This document shows, piece by piece, positions 34,977 to 44,431 of a stretch of 55,587 nucleotides of DNA. The DNA is taken from positions 1 through 55,587 of the forward strand of contig JAIRNI010000054.1 in assembly GCA_031258145.1 (NCBI GenBank), written 5' to 3'. The position numbers and the translations under genes are program-made. This DNA is from Holosporales bacterium (GTDB lineage Bacteria; Pseudomonadota; Alphaproteobacteria; RUG11792). Under the pieces are notes generated by a model that saw only the letters and a list, made by a program, of their open reading frames with translations, made no database searches and was not told the origin of the DNA. Each line of letters begins with the position of its first letter. Position 1 is the first letter of the stretch.

Positions 34977-35124
34977 CAGGACCTACGCATGAGATTTTGT
35001 GACTATCTTCCCCTCAGGGATTGCGGGTTTTGTTGCGCTGTCGAGGTATTTTGATTTATAAGGCGCGACAATGCCGCAGAAATTTATTGAATGTATGAAG
35101 AGAGTTTCTCATGCGTAGACTCTG
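34977..35124 (+). mobile_element. Terminal-inverted-repeat element, short 148-bp form
   Basis: Ends CAGGACCTACGCATGAGA (34977-34994) and TCTCATGCGTAGACTCTG (35107-35124) are inverted copies. The first 29 bases after the repeat match the long copies (TTTTGTGACTATCTT), then the interior differs and resembles the region right of the 10048 copy (CTCAGGGATTG). A deletion or recombinant derivative. Confidence 0.8.
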
Positions 35125-35187
35125 CTGGCGCAGTCGCCCATTGTTGCAATTGGAATTCAAATTACAATTGACTCATTGTACTCAGAA

Positions 35188-35215
35188 GGCCGAGATCTCA
35201 AAATAGATCCCGGCC
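35188..35215 (-). terminator. tlc terminator hairpin
   Basis: GGCCGAGATCT (35188-35198) pairs with AGATCCCGGCC (35205-35215), leaving a six-base loop; it lies 18-45 bases past the tlc stop on the minus strand. Confidence 0.65.
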
Positions 35216-35232
35216 ACAGCTATGTTATTCGG

Positions 35233-36759
35233 TTATTCTGCCTTCTTCTCGGCTGTTAGTGCCTCGAATTTCTTACTCAATCCAAAGACGGAGATAATCC
35301 ACAGGATTACCACGATGAACACGATGGAGCCCAGGATATCCACCATACTCGATAGGGATACTCCGCCGCCTGCCACCAATAGCAGGGTCGATTGTATGAA
35401 GGCGCCACCAGATTTGCCACCGCGCCCAGCCAGAATCCCGACGGCCGCCTGCCCCTTAACCTTCTGTTCCTGATCGAGAGGGATGTACGCCATCTGCATC
35501 GTCGAGTCAAACAGTGAGTACTTCACGCCCTTAGAAAACGCGTTCTGGACGAGTCCCGTTATAACGGCCACCAGCAGCACAGATACTCCCATGATGTTCG
35601 ATTCGAGCCCATTAGCATTCTCATACATAATCACGCCAAAGAACACGACGCTAGTCAGCAACAAGAACATCGGCGTCACGAGGGCCGCCGTCCTCCATGA
35701 GAATCTCCTCAAAATGTTGGCTCCAACCAACATGACGATTATCGTGATGCACCCCGTCGTGAAGGAAAGCTTGCCCATCAAGGCGTTATAATCGTTGGAA
35801 TCCGGATACTGCATCTTGATTTGCCCTTTCCACACACATTCTATGAGATTAATCGAGACGCCATAGGCCAATAGCAGGACCGCGATCATGAGGAGATAAG
35901 GTGACGTAAATATCATCTTGGCGCTCTCCTTCAGCCCCAGCTTCGGCTTACTCTTCTTTTTTTGCCCCTCACCGGGGTTATATAACTTTGGATCCGTGAG
36001 GACGTGCTTATACATCCAGTGCAAAAGATACAGCAAAATCGAACCGAACAACACGACGGCCCCCATTTGATACCGGAGATTAATACCAAATGCGTCGATC
36101 CCAGTGCTGCCCTTCGCGAAGTTCGCACATATAATGATGACGGATCCTGATGCGAGTAACCCAAAATTACCGATGAATCCAAAGAGACTGTAGAATCTTT
36201 TGGCTTCAGTAACCTTCATTATCTCGTTTGCAAATTGCCAAAATAATGCGGTCAAAACGACGCTGCCCCAAAGCTCAGAAAGAATATAGAACAACGCGTA
36301 ACTCCAGTTCCCTATGACGGGCCATACCCAGTGGAGTCTTGGGATTGTCTCTTGCAGTGACGTAATTGTCTCCTGAGAAAGATGGAGAATATCCCGTAAT
36401 GGATATAAGATGAACCCGAACAATGCAAAAAAAGCTAAGAAAAATGATGTAATCACAACGAATAACTTTTCTCGCTCAAAAATATTGGCTAACTTCACGA
36501 AGACAATCATGAAGACTATAGCGGATGGCGTGACACCATATAGCTTCAGGAAGCCGAGGGTCTCAGCGCCACCTCCCGTGGCACAACTCACCATCAATGT
36601 ATCTTTAAGATCACGCACTAGGGTATATATAAATAAGATGCACAGCATCATCAACCCCATCGGCAAAAACTTCTTTAGTTCAAAGTTATGGATAGGCCAA
36701 ACAATAGATCGCAGCCCCTTAAACTCTTGTTCAGTGCCAACGCCCTCACCTTTACTCAT
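35233..36759 (-). CDS. tlc: ATP/ADP translocase (nucleotide transporter, Tlc family)
   Basis: 508 residues, about twelve membrane helices. Family features are LRSIVWPIHNFELKKFLPM at the N-terminus, the segment YTLVRDLKDTLMVS with the conserved basic and acidic residues, FGFILYPLRD, ELWGSVVLTALFWQFANE, and the C-terminal YIPLDQEQKVKGQAAVG with GGKSGGA. These carriers exchange bacterial ADP for host ATP across the inner membrane and are confined to intracellular bacteria and plastids. This is the strongest evidence for an energy-parasitic lifestyle. TTAGGAG lies before the ATG. It could also be a paralogue moving other nucleotides, as several symbionts carry more than one NTT. Confidence 0.96.
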   Translation of the reverse strand: MSKGEGVGTEQEFKGLRSIVWPIHNFELKKFLPMGLMMLCILFIYTLVRDLKDTLMVSCATGGGAETLGFLKLYGVTPSAIVFMIVFVKLANIFEREKLFVVITSFFLAFFALFGFILYPLRDILHLSQETITSLQETIPRLHWVWPVIGNWSYALFYILSELWGSVVLTALFWQFANEIMKVTEAKRFYSLFGFIGNFGLLASGSVIIICANFAKGSTGIDAFGINLRYQMGAVVLFGSILLYLLHWMYKHVLTDPKLYNPGEGQKKKSKPKLGLKESAKMIFTSPYLLMIAVLLLAYGVSINLIECVWKGQIKMQYPDSNDYNALMGKLSFTTGCITIIVMLVGANILRRFSWRTAALVTPMFLLLTSVVFFGVIMYENANGLESNIMGVSVLLVAVITGLVQNAFSKGVKYSLFDSTMQMAYIPLDQEQKVKGQAAVGILAGRGGKSGGAFIQSTLLLVAGGGVSLSSMVDILGSIVFIVVILWIISVFGLSKKFEALTAEKKAE

Positions 36760-36984
36760 AAAAAACGTCTCCTAACACGATAAAACCACAACGGTAACCT
36801 AGAACAAATTACCGCTTCCTTTTATCCCCAGATACATGAATGTTACCAAAATTAAGGATAATACTCAAACGAATTTAGAGCGCGAATCCAGAAGACCCGC
36901 GATGGGGTATGTTCCCAGCAATAAATGAATTGCCTGATTATGTCTGGTACATTAAATCTGATGAACGCTTTCGTGTGTGTCAAA

Positions 36985-37746
36985 TTATGTGGGTACACAA
37001 GCCGCTATGATTGTGTTCTGTTTATCTGGCGAAGCATTCCTTAGATAATAACTCAATTCCTGTAGAAATAACACTTTATCGGCGGCGGCCTGATCCTGTT
37101 TTTTAGAGGCCATGTAGAAATGGTATGCGCTCATAACCTCCAGGAATTCTTCGGCGGTTTCGGCGTGTTGTTTGGCGAAGGCTGTTAGGTTCTTACATCC
37201 AGATTCGATGAATACGATGACTTGCTTCACATACTCAGTATCAATATTTGGTAATTTGCTTTTTATATATTCGGTGACATCCGGATATCCCGATACCATC
37301 GGCCCCTGAGTTTTGGCGTATATCTTGAGACACCTGGAACGAATTGTTGGGAGTATCAGAGATAGACTCGTCGTCGTCAACACGAATATAGAATCAGTTG
37401 GCATTTCCTCGACAACCTTCAGTATCGAGTTCGCGGCGTTCCGCGACATATTCTCAGCATCCTCTACGAGGACCGCGCGTCTACCCTCTAGAGTTGGTTT
37501 CTGCGCTAGGAATTGGGTGATTGCTCTAGTATCATCAATTGGAATCTCACTCCTGTCATCGATCAGCCCAATTTTCATAAAATTTGGATATGTGTTGGCT
37601 AAGATGTGTTTTTTGGTAAGGTTTATATCCTCAACGACCAAGTAATTCACGATCATATCGTACGCTAATTCAGCGTTATGAGCTCTATCAGCGCCGTATA
37701 TAATGATGCCCTGATTCTTTAGACTTCCCGTCGCCTCGACCGCCAT
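36985..37746 (-). CDS. holB: DNA polymerase III delta-prime subunit (HolB-like)
   Basis: 253 residues. The clamp-loader-type segment RRAVLVEDAENMSRNAANSILKVVEE is followed by IFVLTTTSLSLILPTIRSRC, the SRC motif of delta-prime. No Walker A lysine motif is seen, as expected for this non-catalytic subunit. The protein is somewhat short and lacks the usual zinc-binding cysteines, so the N-terminal and C-terminal parts are reduced. It supplies the arginine finger of the clamp loader. It overlaps lnt by 28 bases and is the last gene of the accC-to-holB operon. Confidence 0.88.
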   Translation of the reverse strand: MAVEATGSLKNQGIIIYGADRAHNAELAYDMIVNYLVVEDINLTKKHILANTYPNFMKIGLIDDRSEIPIDDTRAITQFLAQKPTLEGRRAVLVEDAENMSRNAANSILKVVEEMPTDSIFVLTTTSLSLILPTIRSRCLKIYAKTQGPMVSGYPDVTEYIKSKLPNIDTEYVKQVIVFIESGCKNLTAFAKQHAETAEEFLEVMSAYHFYMASKKQDQAAADKVLFLQELSYYLRNASPDKQNTIIAACVPT

Positions 37747-39257
37747 CTTCTCTTCCGTTTTAGGGTGAATAAAAACGTTAATAACAGAACGATGAGTATG
37801 GTACTATTTTTACAGGTGGAAAAGAATGTCTGATGATATTTCAGGGGCATTCTCGTTTCTATGCGGCCCACGACGTCGGTATCCAGTTTCGCCCTGACTT
37901 GCCCGTGGCAGTCTATCACACATGAGATCCCATTGTTAGCACATCTGGCAATTGCTTTACCTTCTTCGATTGCTCGAAAACACACAGCCTTCAGATGTTG
38001 ACTTGGGCCATCGGAATCGCCGAACCATGCATCGTTCGTTATATTCAAGATCCATTGGCTATCCGGATCGTCTACCACCTCCCCCGGGAAGACGACCTCA
38101 TAACATATGATGACATCAAATTGAGCGAATCCCTCTAGTTTGATGGCCCTGCTCTGTGTACCAGATGAATAATTTATGACACCAGGGATGAGCTTCCGCA
38201 CTCCGAGATCCATAAGAAATTCCGGAATGAACTCACCGAACGGTAGAAGGTGTCTCTTGTCATACGTCTGAGGCAGTATCACATCTTTCCCGATGATTTT
38301 CAGAGAGTTGAAGAGCGTACGATCCTGTTCCATACGATCAATGCCAGTTATGATGAAGACATCATCCTGCTCTATGGATTCGCTTACCTGCCCCTGATCA
38401 TTCGTTCGGCAATCGATGCCAGCTTCCGGCCATATGATGAGTCGCTTACCTGTGGCCTCGAGCTTCGAAAGATCTAGATGCCGCTCCAGATTTTCATCGG
38501 ATTTGTGGCGATCCATCTTATCTATTTGCCTAATCGACGGCTGAACGATCACGATATCATCAGGATGCTCAGGAATAATGTAATTATCATAGTACTCAAC
38601 CTTATAGACGCCGTATAATACGGGGATCAGCAGAGTGCACGCTCCATATATTATTGTCTTTTTATATGTGATGAGACTGATAGACAAAACGAGCAAAAAC
38701 GAGACGCCATATGCACCGATGATATCAGCTATCTGCGCGAAGTATGGGATGTCGTATGCTATATACCCCGCCAGATTCCATGGAAATCCGGTGAAGACCC
38801 AGCCTCTGAGATATTCACATATCGTCCAAAAAATGGGGAAAAAAATGATGAAACTTATTCTGTTTCTTGTGAATTGTTTCGTTAGATAACATGTCAATCC
38901 AGTATAGAGCGACAGGTAAACAACCAAAACAAAGACGGCTATAAATCCGTAATGTCCAAATCCAACGCATTCAAAAGAGCCAGCGATCCAGTATAGGGTA
39001 CTGCCAAAGAAGCTCATGCCAAAGCAAAGCCCAATATAAAAGGCCCTCTTTAATGTCGTGGATTTGTGGTTATGTGGTAACTCATATAATACATAAAGTA
39101 AAACGTAAAATATCAACAATGCGATAATCGGGAGGGTACGGCCCTTACAAAAACAGAACTTCGCCAACAGCCCGGCTATGAAAACACTCGTCTTTGGGTG
39201 TTTCTTCAGATAAGGTAGCTCAAACTTTTTTGCAGGCTGCGAGTTCTTTTTGAGCAT
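37719..39257 (-). CDS. lnt: Apolipoprotein N-acyltransferase
   Basis: Completes lipoprotein maturation by N-acylating the lipid-modified cysteine on the periplasmic face of the inner membrane. 512 residues: about six N-terminal membrane helices (to about 220), a carbon-nitrogen hydrolase domain, and one C-terminal helix (STILIVLLLTFLFTL). The catalytic triad is visible as E278 (IIWPEAGID), K334 (QTYDKRHLLPFGE) and C385 (IICYEVVFPG). It starts within the end of the Sel1-repeat gene (38-base overlap) and ends within holB, so expression is tightly coupled. Confidence 0.96.
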   Translation of the reverse strand: MLKKNSQPAKKFELPYLKKHPKTSVFIAGLLAKFCFCKGRTLPIIALLIFYVLLYVLYELPHNHKSTTLKRAFYIGLCFGMSFFGSTLYWIAGSFECVGFGHYGFIAVFVLVVYLSLYTGLTCYLTKQFTRNRISFIIFFPIFWTICEYLRGWVFTGFPWNLAGYIAYDIPYFAQIADIIGAYGVSFLLVLSISLITYKKTIIYGACTLLIPVLYGVYKVEYYDNYIIPEHPDDIVIVQPSIRQIDKMDRHKSDENLERHLDLSKLEATGKRLIIWPEAGIDCRTNDQGQVSESIEQDDVFIITGIDRMEQDRTLFNSLKIIGKDVILPQTYDKRHLLPFGEFIPEFLMDLGVRKLIPGVINYSSGTQSRAIKLEGFAQFDVIICYEVVFPGEVVDDPDSQWILNITNDAWFGDSDGPSQHLKAVCFRAIEEGKAIARCANNGISCVIDCHGQVRAKLDTDVVGRIETRMPLKYHQTFFSTCKNSTILIVLLLTFLFTLKRKRRWRSRRREV

Positions 39258-39789
39258 CTTTCTTGTATTGCAAAGCCGATTCCGTCATTTCGCCCAAATC
39301 ATTACTATTTTTCGAGGCTTTGTCTAGATAAAATACTGCTTTCCGTAAGTTATTTTTGGTTTTTGGCATATATTTTAAGAGGACGATACCGGCATTAAAT
39401 TGCGCAGGTCCATACCCCAATTTCGCGCCTTTTTCATAGTATTCCAGCGCTTTCAGGGTATTTTTTTCACAGATGTCGCCGGAATAACACCCGTCTCCCA
39501 ACGAATTGATGGCCTCTGGAGAACCAAAATTCGCCGCCATCCGTATGAAGTATTCCGCCTTCCCGAGATCTTTTTTCAATCCTTCGCCAGTGAGATACAA
39601 TGTCCCAAGGACATACGCTGCATAGGCATTGGGAACCCGCCCCGCCGCGGCTCTACGAAGATAGTTTTTGACACAGTCTTTATTCGTATCTAGCCAGTTG
39701 AAGACGTAATTCGCTATGAATACATTCGCCGAGGCATGATTCATGATAAATATAACAATAACCGAAACAACGTATCCCGGCAGATACAT
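39220..39789 (-). CDS. Exported Sel1-repeat (TPR-like) protein
   Basis: 189 residues. Hydrophobic N-terminus MYLPGYVVSVIVIFIMNHASA looks like a signal peptide or anchor. At least three Sel1-like repeats follow: AAYVLGTLYLTGEGLKKDLGKA, EAINSLGDGCYSGDICEKNTLKALEYY, AQFNAGIVLLKYMPKTKNN (each read as a helix pair). Sel1 proteins act as adaptors in the periplasm or, in intracellular bacteria, as host-interaction factors. Its place between ffh and lnt, with a 38-base overlap into lnt, suggests an envelope-related role, but the partner is unknown. Confidence 0.82.
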   Translation of the reverse strand: MYLPGYVVSVIVIFIMNHASANVFIANYVFNWLDTNKDCVKNYLRRAAAGRVPNAYAAYVLGTLYLTGEGLKKDLGKAEYFIRMAANFGSPEAINSLGDGCYSGDICEKNTLKALEYYEKGAKLGYGPAQFNAGIVLLKYMPKTKNNLRKAVFYLDKASKNSNDLGEMTESALQYKKDAQKELAACKKV

Positions 39790-39792
39790 CGA

Positions 39793-41124
39793 CTATCTCA
39801 AAAACCGACCAGAGATTTGTTGCATCAAACCGGGATTACCGGCGCATTTCGACATTAACATCTTAAGCTGCTCGAATTGTTTCAATAGTATATTGATCTC
39901 AGAAACGGGCCGTCCGCACCCACTGGCGATTCTGCGTTTTCTCGAAGCATTCAGTATCTTGGGGTTCTTTCTTTCCATCGGCGTCATCGATCTAATGATC
40001 GCAATCTGTCTGTGTAGCATTTTGTCGGTAAGATTGGCGTTCTGCAATTGCTCATTCACCTTTTTCACACCCGGTAGAAACTTTAGGAAACCACTTATGC
40101 CGCCCAATTTCTCCATTTGTTTGAGGTATTGCTCCATTCCATTCAAATTAAAATTTTTACCGGTCGGAACGTCCTTGATTTCAGAAAGAGTATCTTCATC
40201 CATCGCTTTTTCAACGAGACTCAATACGTCCCCTTTATCTAGGATACGTGATGCTATACAATCCGGGTGAAACACCTGAATATCGCCAATCTGCTCGCCC
40301 GTGCAAATATATTTGATCTGGCAATTGGTGACGGATTTCGCTGAAAGTGCGGCTCCTCCGCGGCTGTCACCATCTATACACGTTAGAATCAATCCCGTCA
40401 CAGTGACGGCCTCATGAAATGCTCGTGCAGTATTGATGGCGTCTTGCCCCATCATGCTATCTATAATGAGCAAGACCTCATCGGGATTGATGATTTGTTT
40501 CAGAGACTTCACTTCATCCATCATATCAGAATCGATGTGCAATCTCCCGGCCGTATCGTATATCACGGTATCGTATCGATTACTTACCTTCACGGCATCC
40601 TGCGCGATGGTAATTGGATTAATATTTGAGGATCCCAAATCAGGAACAGCAAAAAATTCGATCCCGTTGTTTTTGGCAAGTTTTCGCAATTGCTCAATGG
40701 CGGCCGGTCTATAGGTATCCAAGGAAACCAGTAATACATTCTTTTTAAATTTGGATTTCAATAGACACGCAAGTTTAGCGGCCGTGGTGGTCTTTCCGGT
40801 GCCCTGCAATCCCGTCAGTAATATCGCCTTCTTCTTTCCAATATTATCGGCCTCGGAAGAATCCCCAAGCAGTACCACGAGTTCATCGTATACGGCCTTG
40901 ATTATGGTCTGCTCTGGAGTCGTGCTTTTGATGGCCTTTTGCCCTATGAGCCTCTCACGAAGATTGGCCGTGAAGGTCTTGGTGACGCTGAGAGCAACAT
41001 CTGCCTCCAGTAAAGATTTCCTGATTTCTCGGATGGTGACATCCAGAATTTCCTCCGTTAAAATCCCGCGTTTACGCAATGCATCGAATACGGACAGGAG
41101 CTTTTGAGACAAAGAAGAAAACAT
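39793..41124 (-). CDS. ffh: Signal recognition particle protein Ffh (SRP54)
   Basis: GTPase that brings nascent inner-membrane proteins to FtsY and SecYEG. 443 residues: N-domain helices, GTPase domain with GLQGTGKT (105-112), SLDTYRPAA, YDTAGRLH, and a methionine-rich M domain (MTPMERKNPK, SGCGRPVSEINILLKQFEQLKMLM) for 4.5S RNA and signal peptides. No 4.5S RNA gene was found in this window. Three bases separate it from ybaB upstream and from the Sel1 gene downstream. Confidence 0.97.
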   Translation of the reverse strand: MFSSLSQKLLSVFDALRKRGILTEEILDVTIREIRKSLLEADVALSVTKTFTANLRERLIGQKAIKSTTPEQTIIKAVYDELVVLLGDSSEADNIGKKKAILLTGLQGTGKTTTAAKLACLLKSKFKKNVLLVSLDTYRPAAIEQLRKLAKNNGIEFFAVPDLGSSNINPITIAQDAVKVSNRYDTVIYDTAGRLHIDSDMMDEVKSLKQIINPDEVLLIIDSMMGQDAINTARAFHEAVTVTGLILTCIDGDSRGGAALSAKSVTNCQIKYICTGEQIGDIQVFHPDCIASRILDKGDVLSLVEKAMDEDTLSEIKDVPTGKNFNLNGMEQYLKQMEKLGGISGFLKFLPGVKKVNEQLQNANLTDKMLHRQIAIIRSMTPMERKNPKILNASRKRRIASGCGRPVSEINILLKQFEQLKMLMSKCAGNPGLMQQISGRFLR

Positions 41125-41127
41125 GGC

Positions 41128-41439
41128 TTACATCGTCCCCGGGAGACCAAAGCCACCCGTCGCAGCTCTCATTTCTTCCTCATATATCGCATCCGCCCTG
41201 ACCTTTGCGTCATTCAACGCGGCGACAATCAAATCCTCAAGCAAATCTTTTTCCTCGGCGTTTATGATATCCTTATTGATCGTAACGGATTTCACGAGGC
41301 CCTTTAGGGACATAACGACCTCCACCGAGCCGGATCCCGCCGATCCTGTTACATCTCTATTTTCTAGCTCCTTCTGCACTTCAGCGACTTTCGCCTGCAG
41401 TTTTTGTGCCTGTGCCATAACCTGGCGCATATTATTCAT
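41128..41439 (-). CDS. ybaB: YbaB/EbfC-family nucleoid-associated protein
   Basis: 103 residues. MNNMRQVMAQAQKLQAKVAEVQKEL (helix), then GSGSVEVVMSLKGLVKSVTI and LEDLIVAALNDAKVRADAIYEEEM are the standard family pattern. It forms a dimer that binds DNA in related bacteria. Commonly lies by dnaX/recR; here it sits between pgeF and ffh, and neither dnaX nor recR is present. Confidence 0.95.
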   Translation of the reverse strand: MNNMRQVMAQAQKLQAKVAEVQKELENRDVTGSAGSGSVEVVMSLKGLVKSVTINKDIINAEEKDLLEDLIVAALNDAKVRADAIYEEEMRAATGGFGLPGTM

Positions 41440-41443
41440 ATTA

Positions 41444-42208
41444 TCACCCTTCCCTTTCCCTCAACATAATGCCCGAGAATTGTACTCCACAATGCCCGTT
41501 CTGTCTCCTGTAGCTGAAGTAATTTTCTTGCGAAAATGTATCGATTCCAGTTGCAGATACTTCTTTCACGCCCAATCGAAGAAGCTTATCTATAACAAAA
41601 GCCTGCATATCGAAAAGTAATTGGCCATCTATATTGGATAGATACTCATTATCTGCACGAGCAATAATATCATCTCCAACAGAAAAGTTATCACGTTGCA
41701 GGCATGGACCGATGGAGGCGATGATGTCATCATTACCCAATGAAAATAAGGTCGAGATCGTGTGCTCGATTATGTTGCCCAGTGCTCCTCGCCATCCGGC
41801 ATGTATTGCCGCGATGCATCCGCTCCCTTTACCGTATAACAAGATGGGGGCGCAATCGGCGGTGTGAATACCGATCAAAAGCCCAGGGATATTCGTGACG
41901 ATGGCATCTCCCTCTATACTAAGCGTCCCCGCCGGATCTTTGAACTTATATTCTTCGACATTATTGGGGTTTATCACGTGGACGGTATCGCCATGCTTTT
42001 GATTGAGAGTTATCAGATTGGACAGAGGAATCCCGAAATGCTCCGCCACTATCCGTCTGTTCACCAAGACGTTCTGATCATCGTCTCCACGAGCAAATCC
42101 AAAATTAAGAGATTCAAAGTCACCGACGCTAACACCACCAGTTCTATCAAAGAACCCGTGATCTATATAGGCTACCTCAGATAACAGAACGTTCCTTACT
42201 AAGTTCAT
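41444..42208 (-). CDS. pgeF: Multicopper oxidase/purine nucleoside phosphorylase family protein (YfiH/PgeF)
   Basis: 254 residues from the ATG at 42208, which is preceded by GAGGGGGG; an upstream GTG at 42220 would overlap the accC stop and is less likely. Signatures: FDRTGGVSVGDFESLNFG, LNQKHGDTV, IHTADCAPILLYG (metal-binding Cys), AAIHAGWRG (His) and the C-terminal NYFSYRR. Members have been assigned adenosine deaminase/phosphorylase activity and, in E. coli, peptidoglycan editing (PgeF). The exact role here is inferred from homology only. Confidence 0.9.
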   Translation of the reverse strand: MNLVRNVLLSEVAYIDHGFFDRTGGVSVGDFESLNFGFARGDDDQNVLVNRRIVAEHFGIPLSNLITLNQKHGDTVHVINPNNVEEYKFKDPAGTLSIEGDAIVTNIPGLLIGIHTADCAPILLYGKGSGCIAAIHAGWRGALGNIIEHTISTLFSLGNDDIIASIGPCLQRDNFSVGDDIIARADNEYLSNIDGQLLFDMQAFVIDKLLRLGVKEVSATGIDTFSQENYFSYRRQNGHCGVQFSGIMLREREG

Positions 42209-42216
42209 GTCCCCCC

Positions 42217-43557
42217 TCACAATCTCCCGAGATTATTCTCAAGCCAATGGATATCGAAGTTCCCGCTGATTATATCCTGATTCCGCAGCAGCTTCTTATG
42301 TAATTCTGCGGTCGTGAAGATGCCGTCGATCACTAATTCATCGAGGGCACACCTCGCCTTCATGATGCAATCATTCCTACCATCGGCGTGGACTATCAGT
42401 TTCGCGACGAGGCTATCATAGAATGGCGGGACAACGTACCCGCCGTAAATATGGGAATCCACTCTAATGCCATTCCCACCCGGGAAAAATAATTCTTCAA
42501 TTTTGCCGGCGGACGGCATGAAATTCTCGGGATTCTCCGCATTAATCCTAAACTCCATGGCATGGCCTCGAAATACAACATCCTTCTGTTCAAACGATAA
42601 TTTCTCGCCGGAGGCAATTCTTATTTGTTCTTTGACGAGATCGATACCCGTCACTTCCTCACTGATACTATGCTCGACCTGCAATCTAGTATTCATCTCC
42701 ATGAAGAAGAATTCGCCATTCTCATAGAGGAACTCCAAGGTGCCAACTCCAACGTATCCCAGTTTTTTGATGGCCTTCCTAGCGATCTCCCCAATTTCTT
42801 TCCTATGTTTGGGAGTCAGAGCAACGGATGGAGATTCCTCCAATAGTTTCTGGTGATTCCTCTGGATCGAGCAATCTCGCTCTCCAAGATGAACGACGTT
42901 ACCAAAAGAATCGGCGATGATCTGAATCTCGATATGCCGCGGCTTCATGAGATATCGCTCCATATACACGGCATCGTTCCCAAAATTGGCCTTAGCCTCA
43001 GACTTGGCGAGTTTAAAGGCATTCTCGATCTCGGACTGGGAAAATGCAACCTTCATACCCTTACCTCCCCCGCCAGATACCGCCTTAAATAAAATTGGGT
43101 ATTTAATTTCCTCGGCCAGTTTTTTTATTTCATCGATGCTGTTGAGGGATCCATCAGATCCTTTGACCGTTGGTATCCCGTATTTAATCATCGTCTGTTT
43201 GGCGGTGATTTTGTCGCCCATCATGGAGATATGTTTTGGATCCGGCCCAATGAATTTGATACCATGATCTAGCACCATCCTGGCGAATCTCTCGTTTTCA
43301 GATAGGAACCCGACGCCCGGATGAATGGCATCCGCTCCCGTCAACTCGGCGGCACTAAGGATGGCCGCGATGTTAAGATAACTATCAGCCGATTTGTTGG
43401 GGCCAATACAGACGCTCTCATCCGCAAACTTAACGTGCATCAGCGACTCATCGACGACGGAATGCACCGCGACTGTCCTAATATTCATCATCTTACACGC
43501 CCTAAGAATCCTGATGGCGATATCCCCCCTATTGGCGATGAGAACCTTCTTAAACAT
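42217..43557 (-). CDS. accC: Acetyl-CoA carboxylase biotin carboxylase subunit
   Basis: Carboxylates biotin on AccB with ATP and bicarbonate to begin fatty-acid synthesis. 446 residues, normal length. MFKKVLIANRGDIAIRILRA, HPGVGFLSEN, the ATP-grasp glycine loop SGGGGKGMK, MEMNTRLQVEH and EFRINAE are all conserved. accB normally precedes accC; the sequence upstream of 43557 contains no such gene. It is the first gene of a seven-gene minus-strand operon ending with holB. Confidence 0.97.
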   Translation of the reverse strand: MFKKVLIANRGDIAIRILRACKMMNIRTVAVHSVVDESLMHVKFADESVCIGPNKSADSYLNIAAILSAAELTGADAIHPGVGFLSENERFARMVLDHGIKFIGPDPKHISMMGDKITAKQTMIKYGIPTVKGSDGSLNSIDEIKKLAEEIKYPILFKAVSGGGGKGMKVAFSQSEIENAFKLAKSEAKANFGNDAVYMERYLMKPRHIEIQIIADSFGNVVHLGERDCSIQRNHQKLLEESPSVALTPKHRKEIGEIARKAIKKLGYVGVGTLEFLYENGEFFFMEMNTRLQVEHSISEEVTGIDLVKEQIRIASGEKLSFEQKDVVFRGHAMEFRINAENPENFMPSAGKIEELFFPGGNGIRVDSHIYGGYVVPPFYDSLVAKLIVHADGRNDCIMKARCALDELVIDGIFTTAELHKKLLRNQDIISGNFDIHWLENNLGRL

Positions 43558-43675
43558 ACGAGCAACTCTAGCGACGCGTCAGCACGCCCAGCATAGCACA
43601 AAGTGGGCTTTGACTGAAGATTCCGCGATGAACGAGAAACGGCATCAAATCAATTAACGTACAAAAAAATAAGTA

Positions 43676-43704
43676 TTGACAAACGTCAGTAATAAACATA
43701 CAAT
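43676..43704 (+). promoter_or_regulatory. Strong sigma-70-type promoter
   Basis: Perfect TTGACA (43676-43681), 17-base spacer, TACAAT (43699-43704), 33 bases upstream of the ATG of the exported orphan at 43738. It is the best match to consensus in the window. Confidence 0.75.
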
Positions 43705-43737
43705 ACACTAACAATCTAACAAATATGGAAAAACATC

Positions 43738-44295
43738 ATGTTTCACGAAAGTATAGCAAGCAAAATCATCAAGATAGCGATAATAGCAGTAGCTACCAAG
43801 TCAATGCAAATTAACGCAAACGATGACCTAGACCCTAATTTGGAACGCCAAAGCAGTTTAAGGACAGCTAACTTGAAAATCACCGTATACCGGGATAGGC
43901 GTAATCCACGGATTGTGTTGGAAGACGTGAAGCACAAATCCACGCCCCCATTAAAGCAGGGAGAACGCGATCAAGCCGATCTAGAGAGGAGAATACTTGA
44001 GGCAGGCCCTGGCTACCGTACGATGTTTAACCAATGCATAGGAATTAGCAAGAGTTACCTCCTCGAGCTCGCCAGACAAATCTGGTCAAGCCAAATAGCC
44101 CGCAATCCCTTTGCTAGAGGTCCAGACAGGTTGTGCCACAGGTCCAAGCAGGCTTTGGTATGTTATTTCTGTAAACATGCACCAGACCTCCAATTACCAC
44201 CTGACGCTCCTCGGGACGCTCCTCGGGACGATACCCTAAAACTTCCCGATGACCTGGGCTGGCCATTACCATCTGATTTGGAGAGTTTCAGCTAA
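43738..44295 (+). CDS. Small exported protein of unknown function
   Basis: 185 residues behind a near-consensus promoter. The N-terminus (ESIASKIIKIAIIAVATKSMQINA) resembles a signal peptide with cleavage after INA. The mature part is polar and basic with a helical stretch (LERRILEAGPGYRTMFNQ), three cysteines spaced CHRSKQALVCYFC, and a proline/aspartate-rich C-terminus in which DAPR is duplicated by a tandem repeat of 12 bases (around 44206-44229). No domain recognised. It is flanked by divergent accC and by tRNA-Asp. Candidate secreted factor; function not assignable. Confidence 0.65.
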   Translation: MFHESIASKIIKIAIIAVATKSMQINANDDLDPNLERQSSLRTANLKITVYRDRRNPRIVLEDVKHKSTPPLKQGERDQADLERRILEAGPGYRTMFNQCIGISKSYLLELARQIWSSQIARNPFARGPDRLCHRSKQALVCYFCKHAPDLQLPPDAPRDAPRDDTLKLPDDLGWPLPSDLESFS

Positions 44296-44431
44296 TGATA
44301 AATGGCAACCAAATTGAGCTTACTTGCGAGACCAACCCCCGCGGATTAGCGGTCTTTAGCCGCTTCACCAAACTGCTTTAATTCGATCTATCTTTTATGA
44401 AAACTCTCTTTTAGAGAACCTGAGACACAGT

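Larger units (their letters stand above)
34895..35232. other. Spacer between rpmF and tlc
   Basis: 338 bases. Holds the short terminal-inverted-repeat element (34977-35124) and the tlc hairpin terminator (35188-35215). The rpmF operon promoter must be here but no convincing -35/-10 pair was found. Confidence 0.55.
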
